A stretch of DNA of 40,703 nt from contig DASZUS010000097.1 of the NCBI GenBank assembly GCA_035547515.1, positions 1 through 40,703 on the forward strand. Direction: 5' to 3'. Source of the DNA: DASZTV01 sp035547515 (GTDB lineage: Bacteria; Actinomycetota; Actinomycetes; JAFAQI01). A program made the translations under genes and the position numbers. This document shows positions 35,042 through 40,703 of this stretch, piece by piece. Below the pieces are notes generated by a model that made no database searches, was not told where the DNA came from, and saw only the letters and a program-made list of their open reading frames with translations. Positions within the stretch are counted from its first letter, which is position 1. Each line of letters begins with the position of its first letter.

Positions 35042-36145
35042 GTGGAGGCGCTGAGGGTCGTCTTTGCGGCGCTCGGCGCTTTCCTGGTCGTCTTCACCAG
35101 CGTCAGCGTGCTGCGCACGCTGGTGATCCCGCGGGCCAGCCTCGGCCCGATCGGGCGCACCGTCGACCGGGGTGTCGACTGGCTGTTCCAGCTGGTGACC
35201 CGCCGGATGGACAGCTACGAGGAGCGCGACACCGTCCTTGCCGCCCAGGCCGCGGTGTACCTCGTGACCCTGCTCGGGGTATGGCTGGCGGGCTTCCTCG
35301 TCGGGTTCGGTTTCGCCTTGTGGCCCTCGACGCACAACCTCGGCTTGGCCTTGCGCGAGAGCGGCTCGTCGATGTTCACCCTCGGCTTCGTCGCGCCGAC
35401 CGGCGGCGGGATCTGGGCCCTCGACGTGCTCGCGGCGGCATGCGGGCTGTTCGTCGTCGCGGCGCAGATCGGCTACCTGCCGACCCTGTACTCCGCCTTC
35501 AACCGGCGCGAGACGGAGGTGACACTGCTCGGCTCGCGGGCCGGCACGCCACCGTGGGGCCCCGAGCTGCTGATCCGGACGCGGTACGGGATCCAGAACG
35601 ACCGCGACGACCTGCCGGCGTTCTACGCCGCGTGGGAGCGGTGGGCTGCCGACGTTGCCGAGAGCCACTCGAACTACCCGGTGCTGATGCGGTTCCGCTC
35701 GCCGCAGCCGATGTCGTCGTGGCTGGTCGGGCTGCTCGCGGTGATGGACTCGGCGGCGATGCTTCTGGCGGTTGCGCCCAGTCGCGAGCGCATCGAGCCC
35801 CGGCTGTGCCTGCGGATGGGCTTCACGGCACTGCGCCAGATGTGTCGCGCGGTGGGCTTTGAGGTCGACCAGGATCCCGATCCCGACGCGCCGACGCAGC
35901 TGACCTTCGAGGAGTTCGAGTCTGCGGTTCGGCGGCTGCGCGCGGTCGGTTTCGAGGTCGAGCGCAGCGCCGAGGAGGCGTGGCCGCACTTCCGCGGGTG
36001 GCGGGTCAACTACGAGCCGCTGGCCTACGCGCTGGCGTACAAGACCGACGCGGTCCCGGCGCTGTGGTCGGGTCCGCGGCGCTGGTCCTACGAGCCGGTC
36101 GCGCCGATCCGGCCGCCGAACCGGGCGCCTAGCGCGACCAAGTAG
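35042..36145 (+). CDS. Membrane protein with potassium-channel-like pore
   Basis: A 367-residue protein. Helices lie at about residues 4-24, 66-94 and 124-150. Between the last two is a re-entrant-looking segment, ESGSSMFTLGF (106-116), like the pore helix and filter of two-helix K+ channels, except that the filter is TLGF rather than TVGYG. The remaining 215 residues are cytoplasmic, alternating helices and acidic patches, with no CNB or RCK motif that I recognise. The start is GTG 35042, 31 bp after the SDR stop. It may be a channel homologue of altered selectivity or a non-conducting relative; I cannot name the family. Confidence 0.75.
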   Translation: MEALRVVFAALGAFLVVFTSVSVLRTLVIPRASLGPIGRTVDRGVDWLFQLVTRRMDSYEERDTVLAAQAAVYLVTLLGVWLAGFLVGFGFALWPSTHNLGLALRESGSSMFTLGFVAPTGGGIWALDVLAAACGLFVVAAQIGYLPTLYSAFNRRETEVTLLGSRAGTPPWGPELLIRTRYGIQNDRDDLPAFYAAWERWAADVAESHSNYPVLMRFRSPQPMSSWLVGLLAVMDSAAMLLAVAPSRERIEPRLCLRMGFTALRQMCRAVGFEVDQDPDPDAPTQLTFEEFESAVRRLRAVGFEVERSAEEAWPHFRGWRVNYEPLAYALAYKTDAVPALWSGPRRWSYEPVAPIRPPNRAPSATK

Positions 36146-36800
36146 CCGCGACGGCGTCGATAGCCGCGACGACGGCATCCGCGGCCGCATCGAGGGCGAG
36201 GGGGGCGAAGTCGTCGGGTGGCGCGCTTTCCGAGACGCGGACCGTCGACAGCGCGGCGAGCTCACCATCGATGCGGACGCCGCTCGCCTGCAGCTTCGCG
36301 ACGTCGGCGGCGGCGATCTGGTTTGCCCGGGTGATCGCCCAGTCCGGAGTCGCGACGGGTACCGCAGGCGCAGCCGGGCGGCTCAGCAAGGCCGGCAGGA
36401 CCGCTCGCCGGACGACCTGGTCGTAGCGCTGCACCGGCCACTTCCGGTGATGGAAGGCGAGGTTGATACGGCGGACCACCTCCGCCTCCGAAGCGCTCAA
36501 CGCTCGCCCGGCTTCGCTCGGCGCAGCCGCGACGGTGACGACGAGCCGCTCGCCGACCGCGTCTGCCCACCGCGCTACCAGCACGTCATAGTGGTGGCGC
36601 TCCCAGAACGACCGGACGGTTGGCCAGTCAGCGGGCGGATCGGACAGCACGGCCTCGAGCCATCGCTGGTACGGATGGCGCAGCCGCTTGCGGAGGTGGC
36701 GGTCCCACGCGAGCGGGAGTGCCACGGCGATCGGCGGGAGGGCGAGCAGCACGTCGCCTGACGGGTCCGGCGGCGGCTCGTCGTACGGGCCGAACGTCAC
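36129..36800 (-). CDS. Unknown protein downstream of dacB
   Basis: A 223-residue protein I do not recognise. It is basic and tryptophan-containing near the N-terminus (YDEPPPDPSGD, then WDRHLRKRLRHPYQRW), with a mid-region WERHHYDVLVARWADAVGE and an alanine-rich helical C-terminus. No signal peptide or membrane segment is seen beyond one moderately hydrophobic stretch at 15-30. The start GTG 36800 overlaps the stop of the repeat-containing gene (GTGA), so it is the third gene of a dacB-led unit. A longer frame to 37034 is rejected because its extra N-terminus is antisense-like and arginine-rich. Confidence 0.72.
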   Translation of the reverse strand: MTFGPYDEPPPDPSGDVLLALPPIAVALPLAWDRHLRKRLRHPYQRWLEAVLSDPPADWPTVRSFWERHHYDVLVARWADAVGERLVVTVAAAPSEAGRALSASEAEVVRRINLAFHHRKWPVQRYDQVVRRAVLPALLSRPAAPAVPVATPDWAITRANQIAAADVAKLQASGVRIDGELAALSTVRVSESAPPDDFAPLALDAAADAVVAAIDAVAATWSR

Positions 36801-37447
36801 CGGCGACGAGGCTTCGCGTCGTAGTCGCGCAAGGCCGCCTCCGCCGCCTCGAGCTTGGCGCGCAGCTCGGCGCGCTGCGCTTCGACGACCGATCGGCATG
36901 ACTCGACCGCCTCGATCAGCACGCCGCGCAAGGTGTCGTCGTCGAGGTGGTCGGCCAGTGCGGTGACCGCACCCGGTCGCAGCGCGGTCGGCCGGGTTAG
37001 CCGCCGTGCCCCGCGCTGGGCCTCGACGGTCCATGCGCCACCCGAGAAGCGCAGCGTCACCGACAGCGGCGGGACCCGCTTCGCGGCCGGGCGGCGCGAC
37101 GTGGCGCGCGAGGTCGCGCGGGTGGCGGGCGTGGTGGCGCGCGAGGTCGCGCGGGTGGCGGCCGGCTTGGGTGCGACGGCGCGCGGTTCCGGTGCGGAAC
37201 GGCCCGCGATGCCGAGCTCAGCCGGGGCGAAGGGCACTTCGTCCTTGCCGAGCCGAACGACGATGTACTCGCTCTCCTTGGGGTCCCCCATGCGGATCAC
37301 GTTGCCGCGGGTGCCGGCGGCGACCGAGGCGGAGGCGGTTCGCACGACCACGCGAGGCTTCTCACCGGCGGTGAGCTTGGTGCGCAACGCCTCGACATCG
37401 TCGTTGCTCAGCGGCGGTGGTGTGGCAGCGGCGCGGCGCGCGGGCAC
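36797..37447 (-). CDS. Unknown repeat-linker protein (possibly DUF6319)
   Basis: A 216-residue protein in three parts. Residues 1-85 form a compact domain (LSNDDVEALRTKLTAGEKPR, NVIRMGDPKESEYIVVR, PFAPAEL) that I tentatively associate with DUF6319. Residues about 90-130 are a basic Ala/Thr/Arg linker with an 11-residue repeat ATRATSRATTP / ATRATSRATSR. The remainder has a short beta part and a C-terminal coiled coil (EAQRAELRAKLEAAEAALRDY). The start is GTG 37447, set by GGAG five bases upstream; TTG 37462 has no such site. It lies 50 bp after dacB and overlaps the following gene. Confidence 0.72.
   Translation of the reverse strand: MPARRAAATPPPLSNDDVEALRTKLTAGEKPRVVVRTASASVAAGTRGNVIRMGDPKESEYIVVRLGKDEVPFAPAELGIAGRSAPEPRAVAPKPAATRATSRATTPATRATSRATSRRPAAKRVPPLSVTLRFSGGAWTVEAQRGARRLTRPTALRPGAVTALADHLDDDTLRGVLIEAVESCRSVVEAQRAELRAKLEAAEAALRDYDAKPRRR
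37101..37161. repeat. 28-bp in-frame direct repeat
   Basis: A 28-bp unit beginning GTGGCGCGCGAGGTCGCGCG occurs at 37101-37128 and again at 37134-37161. The 33-bp period equals 11 codons, so gain or loss of a copy keeps the frame. It encodes the basic linker of the protein at 36797-37447. Confidence 0.85.
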
Positions 37448-37497
37448 GGCGACTCCGATCAAGCGGGGAACGTCGCAGAACTCTAGTGATTCCGCGG

Positions 37498-38790
37498 CTA
37501 TGCCGTCGTGTTGATCAAGGCCCTCAGGGTCGCGTCGATCCGGGCGTTCGCGGTGTAGACGTTGCGAATCCCGCTGAGCAGGAACGAGAAGACGACACCG
37601 CGCTCGCCATCGGTGATGGTGTACCCGGAAAGGCTGCTGATCCGGTCTAGGGTCCCGGTCTTGGCGCGTACCAGCCCGTGGAAGCGCCCGCACAGCCGGT
37701 TCTCCAACGTGCCGGGCGGGGTGCAGGAGCGCGGCATCCCGTCGAAGATCGTCTGGTAGGCCTTCGGCTGGGTCGGCAGCTCGTCGAGCAAGGCGGTGAA
37801 CGTCGACGGCGACTGCCGATCGGCGTACGACAGGCCCGACCCGTCGTTGACCGTCCCGATGGGGATGTGCAGGGCAGCCGCCTCGGCGCGGACCGCAGCG
37901 GTCCCGGTGGCGAGGCTGCCGTGCCCGGAGCGCTGGTAGCCGGCTTCACGCAGCATCATCTCGGCGTAGAAGTTGATCGACTCGTTCAGTGTCATCTCGA
38001 CGATTGCCGATAGCGGCCGTGACTGGTGGGTCCACAGCGGGACGAGGGTCGACGGCGACCTGCCGACGACCGTCGGGCCGGCGACGGTGATGCCCGCCCT
38101 GCGCAACGCGGTGCGCCACAGCCCGGCGTTGGCCCGCGTCGGGTCCGCGTCGAAGGCGGTGCCGCTGCGCCAGTCGTTGTTGTTCACGGTGAACGCATCG
38201 ACCGTGCCGGACTCCTCGGGTACGAAGTCTCGCTTCCAGCCGGGCGCAATCGTGGTGTGGGAGTAGCGGGTGTCGTCGACGATCAGCCGTCCGGTGACGT
38301 GGGACAGGCCGACGTTCGCCAGCGAGTGGGCGATCGCGCCCAGGTCGCGGCGAGTCAGGGTCGGGTCGCCCGATCCGGTGAGCACCAGGTCACCGTCCAG
38401 CGTCCCGTCGCTGCCGAGGTTCGCGGTCCCGGAGACCGTCGTGGCATACCGGTAGGTCGGCCCGACGAGGTTGAGCAACGTCAGCGAGGTGAGGAGCTTC
38501 TCGTTGCTCGCCGGGGCGCTCAGGCGGGTGGGGCTCCGCGCGATCGTGCCGACTCCGTCGACCTGGATCTCGTAGTCGACGTGGGCCGCGGTGGTGCCCT
38601 TCATCGCCTGGTGGACGCGTGCCGTGAAGCGCGCGAGCGTCTCGGGCGACGCCGTAGCGGTCGCTGTCGGCGACGGCGTCGGCGACGCGGAGGGGGTGGG
38701 GGTGACGGCGGATGCCGAGGTCAGCGCGAATGCGCTCGATGCCGAAAGCGCCACTGCGATGACCGAGCGGGCCAGTCTGGGGGAGGCCAT
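37498..38790 (-). CDS. dacB: D-Ala-D-Ala carboxypeptidase/endopeptidase (PBP4, S13 family)
   Basis: A 430-residue exported penicillin-binding protein that trims or cuts peptidoglycan peptides. Residues 1-29 are a signal peptide, followed by a Pro/Ser/Thr-rich linker to about 48. Catalytic motifs are S95-N-E-K98 (SxxK), S271-I-N273 (SxN, where Asp is more common in the middle) and K377-T-G379 (KTG). The inserted domain between SxxK and SxN is present, as in S13 enzymes. ATG 38790 has no ribosome-binding site and shares a symmetric -10 box with the divergent methyltransferase gene. Two unknown genes follow in the same direction. Confidence 0.95.
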   Translation of the reverse strand: MASPRLARSVIAVALSASSAFALTSASAVTPTPSASPTPSPTATATASPETLARFTARVHQAMKGTTAAHVDYEIQVDGVGTIARSPTRLSAPASNEKLLTSLTLLNLVGPTYRYATTVSGTANLGSDGTLDGDLVLTGSGDPTLTRRDLGAIAHSLANVGLSHVTGRLIVDDTRYSHTTIAPGWKRDFVPEESGTVDAFTVNNNDWRSGTAFDADPTRANAGLWRTALRRAGITVAGPTVVGRSPSTLVPLWTHQSRPLSAIVEMTLNESINFYAEMMLREAGYQRSGHGSLATGTAAVRAEAAALHIPIGTVNDGSGLSYADRQSPSTFTALLDELPTQPKAYQTIFDGMPRSCTPPGTLENRLCGRFHGLVRAKTGTLDRISSLSGYTITDGERGVVFSFLLSGIRNVYTANARIDATLRALINTTA

Positions 38791-38811
38791 AGCGCCCTAC
38801 CGTATGGCCTC
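38791..38811. promoter_or_regulatory. Symmetric bidirectional leaderless promoter
   Basis: TACCGTA (38798-38804) lies exactly midway between two divergent start codons. Read on plus it is TACCGT, eight bases before GTG 38812; read on minus it is TACGGT, eight bases before ATG 38790. Both fit TAnnnT. Neither gene has a ribosome-binding site. One element could thus start two leaderless transcripts. Confidence 0.55.
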
Positions 38812-39420
38812 GTGGGCATGGACGATGTCGAGGTCGGTGTCGGGCCGCATCCGCGCCCGTGGCCGGTCGACGCCCGGCTCGACCCGGCGCTGCTCGAGCA
38901 CGGCGACCGGCGAAACGTCGTCGATCGGTACCGGTACTGGCGCAACGACGCAATCGTCGCCGACCTCGCGAGCCGGCGCCGGGGGTTCCACGTGGCGATC
39001 GAGAACTGGCAGCACGACTTCAACATCGGCACGGTGGTCCGCAATGCCAACGCGTTCTGCGCGAGCGCGGTTCACGTCGTCGGCAACCGGCGGTGGAACC
39101 GTCGAGGCGCGATGGTGACGGACCGCTACGTCGAGGTACGCCATCACCCTGCGGTCAGCGACCTTGCGGAGTGGGCCGCGGCCGAGGCGCTGCCGCTGGT
39201 CGGAGTGGACCTGCTGCCCGGCTCGGTGAGCATCATCGAAGCCGACCTGCCGCGGCACTGTGTCCTCGTCTTCGGGCAGGAGGGCCCGGGCCTGTCCGAC
39301 GCCGCGCGTGCCGCGTGCGGCTCGGTGCTGCACATCCCGCAGGAGGGGTCCACCCGCTCGATCAACGCCGGTGTCGCGTCAGGTATCGCGATGTTCGAAT
39401 GGGTACGCCGGTACGGCTGA
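38812..39420 (+). CDS. SpoU/TrmH-family RNA methyltransferase
   Basis: A 202-residue SPOUT methyltransferase that uses SAM to methylate ribose 2'-O in tRNA or rRNA. The trefoil-knot motifs are NIGTVVRNANAF (motif 1), LVFGQEGPGLS (motif 2) and HIPQEGSTRSINAGVASGIAMFEW (motif 3). The Q-E in motif 2 and SIN in motif 3 are slightly unusual against SLN. GTG 38812 is favoured because of its spacing to the symmetric -10 box; ATG 38818 is an alternative. There is no L30-like N-terminal substrate domain, so this is the short form. It is co-oriented with nothing else and ends in a hairpin. Confidence 0.93.
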   Translation: MGMDDVEVGVGPHPRPWPVDARLDPALLEHGDRRNVVDRYRYWRNDAIVADLASRRRGFHVAIENWQHDFNIGTVVRNANAFCASAVHVVGNRRWNRRGAMVTDRYVEVRHHPAVSDLAEWAAAEALPLVGVDLLPGSVSIIEADLPRHCVLVFGQEGPGLSDAARAACGSVLHIPQEGSTRSINAGVASGIAMFEWVRRYG

Positions 39421-39435
39421 GCCGGATGCTCAGCC
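39415..39435. terminator. Bidirectional hairpin containing two stop codons
   Basis: GGCTGAGC (39415-39422) pairs perfectly with GCTCAGCC (39428-39435) around a five-base loop. The left arm holds the TGA of the methyltransferase and the right arm, on minus, the TGA of the TetR gene. No U tract follows on either side. It probably serves as a compact terminator or 3' stabiliser for both. Confidence 0.55.
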
Positions 39436-40008
39436 CACCAGCGGCGCGACCAGCTCACTCAACGCTCTGCACGTCTGGGCTGCGCTCAGACCGCGATCTT
39501 TCCGCAAGATTCGCCACGTCGTGGCGTCACAGACCGCCGTGAACTGCGCAACTCGGCGCTTGCGGGTGGTGGGGTCGAGATCGGCCTTCACTCGCGCGGC
39601 AAAAGCCGTCTGGCACCACCTGAGGTGCTGCGCTCGGCCCGCTGCCGCCAGCTCGGGCAGCCCTTCCACGAGGGGCGCCTCGCGATACATCTTGAGGATC
39701 AGCTCGCCGTAGCGCTCGTAGTGACGGACGAGCTCGTCAATAACCTGCTCGAGGCTGCCGGTCTCCGCCGCTGCACGCTCGTTCGCGATCACAGCAAGCT
39801 CACGCTCAACCACGGCGCACATCAGCGCCGCCTTGCTGCCGAAGCGCCTGAGCACTGTCTGCACAGTCACGCCGGCTGCAGTCGCGACGTCCTCGAGCCG
39901 GATTTGCTCGTACGGCGACGACCCGAACAGCCGAAGCATCGCGTCGGCGATGTCCTGTGCGGTCTTCTCCGCTGCTTGCGCCCGCGCGGTCATTTGGTAA
40001 CGTCGCAT
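39430..40008 (-). CDS. TetR-family transcriptional regulator
   Basis: A 192-residue TetR protein. The N-terminal helix-turn-helix is LEDVATAAGVTVQTVLRRFGSK (about residues 35-57) and the remaining helical part is a ligand-binding domain with no recognisable ligand motif. ATG 40008 or ATG 39993 may be the start; neither has a ribosome-binding site, and TAATAT lies just ahead of 40008. It is divergent from the alpha/beta hydrolase gene with an AT-rich 46-bp gap, the classic layout in which a TetR repressor controls its neighbour and itself. Confidence 0.92.
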   Translation of the reverse strand: MRRYQMTARAQAAEKTAQDIADAMLRLFGSSPYEQIRLEDVATAAGVTVQTVLRRFGSKAALMCAVVERELAVIANERAAAETGSLEQVIDELVRHYERYGELILKMYREAPLVEGLPELAAAGRAQHLRWCQTAFAARVKADLDPTTRKRRVAQFTAVCDATTWRILRKDRGLSAAQTCRALSELVAPLVG

Positions 40009-40054
40009 ATTGATATTAACCCTACTAACACGAACTGGCGATGTGAGGGGCGAG
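40009..40054. promoter_or_regulatory. AT-rich tetR/hydrolase intergenic region
   Basis: Markedly AT-rich for this DNA. ATATTGATAT (40007-40016) is a palindrome with ATAT arms overlapping the tetR start, and TTAACC/GGTAA half-sites (40017-40022 and 39996-40000) flank it imperfectly. This is a likely TetR operator and promoter. GAGGGG (40045-40050) is the hydrolase ribosome-binding site. Confidence 0.45.
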
Positions 40055-40703
40055 ATGGCGACGACCGTACCTACCCGGCTAGGTGGATTGAGCGTGCGCG
40101 TCGTCGGTGAGGGCCCGACAACCGTCCTGTGGCCGTCGATGTTCGTTGACAGCGCGACGTGGGACCGGCTCCTGCCGCTGTTGCCCATCGATCGTCGGTA
40201 CGTCTTGGTGGACGGGCCGGGCCTCGGAAGTAGCGAGCCGCTCCGCAAGGTCTCTGACATCGACGAGGCTGCGGGTGCTGCGCTTGACCTGCTGGAGCAG
40301 CTCGACATCCGTGAAAGCGTCGACTGGCTAGGAAACGCCTTCGGTGGTCACGTCGGCTACAAGCTCGGCGCGATGTCCGGCGTCTTGCGCAGCCTGGTGG
40401 CGCTCAGCGCGCCTTCCGAGCCGATCCCGGCGGAGCTCCGCAAGCAGATCATGGTGCTGCGCCCACTTCTGCGGGTTGCCGGACCGGTCGGGCCGGTGCG
40501 TTCGGCAATCGTCCGTGCCATGCTCACCGACCGTTCCGCCGCGGACCCGCAGATACACGCGGCAGTGCTACGTAGTCTGGGACGGCCGAGCCGCTCGAGC
40601 CTTAGCCGAGCACTCGAGTCGTTCATCTTGAATCGGGTCGATGTGACCGAGGAGCTCACGCGGATCGAGGTTCCCTGCCTGTTCGTCGCATCGGACGACC
40701 GCG
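40055..40703 (+). CDS. Alpha/beta hydrolase, cut by the window end
   Basis: The first 216 codons of an alpha/beta-hydrolase-fold protein; the gene runs off the window. Visible are the oxyanion strand VLWPSMFVDSATWDRLLPLL, the VLVDGPGLGSS loop, and the nucleophile-elbow region WLGNAFGGHVGYKLG, where the nucleophile position is occupied by N-A in GNAFGG rather than the usual G-x-S-x-G. So the serine nucleophile appears to be absent: the elbow reads G-N-A-F-G. The family includes haloperoxidase-like and non-catalytic members. ATG 40055 follows GAGGGG. The C-terminal VPCLFVASDD is the usual acid-loop region. Confidence 0.88.
   Translation, partial: MATTVPTRLGGLSVRVVGEGPTTVLWPSMFVDSATWDRLLPLLPIDRRYVLVDGPGLGSSEPLRKVSDIDEAAGAALDLLEQLDIRESVDWLGNAFGGHVGYKLGAMSGVLRSLVALSAPSEPIPAELRKQIMVLRPLLRVAGPVGPVRSAIVRAMLTDRSAADPQIHAAVLRSLGRPSRSSLSRALESFILNRVDVTEELTRIEVPCLFVASDDR

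Noticed and set aside
36801..37034. Longer N-terminus of the unknown gene at 36129
   Set aside because: It is arginine-rich shadow of the upstream gene; GTG 36800 overlaps that gene's stop in the usual GTGA manner.

Overview
The window is chromosomal DNA of a high-GC Gram-positive actinobacterium. The evidence is uniformly GC-rich coding sequence, many GTG/TTG starts, an F420-type LLM oxidoreductase, and families typical of Actinobacteria (DUF4192, PspC-fused sensor kinases, a one-chain FUSC transporter, TypA, a WACMPSK-type disulfide oxidoreductase). I cannot fix the genus; nothing points to Streptomyces in particular. I see no rRNA, tRNA, CRISPR array, insertion sequence, phage gene or attachment site. 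It reads as a stable, densely packed core region.

Layout. 1-2.1 kb (minus): cold-shock protein, tRNA dihydrouridine synthase, Maf nucleotide pyrophosphatase. 2.2-8.9 kb (plus): aldehyde dehydrogenase, a three-gene polar amino-acid ABC importer whose permease seems to start at a CTG, aldo/keto reductase, AlkB-like dioxygenase, histidine phosphatase. 8.9-12.2 kb: an envelope-stress module in LiaFSR style, with a LuxR-type regulator and a PspC-fused histidine kinase divergent from a PspC/LiaF-like protein and a small membrane protein; a repeated TCAGGG element lies in the shared promoter. 12.2-17.8 kb: exonuclease III, an adenosine-deaminase-like enzyme, a secreted cupredoxin-like protein, TypA/BipA, a short-chain dehydrogenase. 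17.9-18.04 kb: a gene-free stretch that looks like a structured small RNA ending in a 16-bp stem. 18.0-19.3 kb (minus): small unknown protein and LLM oxidoreductase. 19.3-24.7 kb (plus): low-molecular-weight tyrosine phosphatase, DUF4192 protein, then three overlapping genes for a YUCCA-like flavin monooxygenase, a Tat-exported flavin amine oxidase and a secreted propeller-like protein. 24.6-30.3 kb: unknown protein, EamA exporter, spermidine-synthase-like protein, FUSC transporter, disulfide oxidoreductase. 30.3-36.1 kb: flavodoxin-like reductase, aminotransferase and SDR pair, nitrilase-family amidase, TspO, a second SDR and a channel-like membrane protein. 36.1-39.4 kb: D-Ala-D-Ala carboxypeptidase with two unknown genes behind it, and a SpoU-type RNA methyltransferase. 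39.4 kb to the end: TetR regulator divergent from an alpha/beta hydrolase cut by the window edge.

Two global patterns matter more than any single gene. First, many genes heading a transcription unit lack a Shine-Dalgarno site but have a TAnnnT hexamer 6-8 nt before the start codon, the layout of leaderless transcription; twice the hexamer is symmetric (TACCGTA, TACGTTA) and could fire both ways. Second, all ten convergent gene pairs overlap or lie within 9 bp, so there is no room for ordinary terminators and transcripts should overlap at their 3' ends. The likeliest undescribed elements are the candidate RNA at 17.9 kb, the PspC/LiaF-like stress module with its operator, and the FMO-amine oxidase-propeller cluster.
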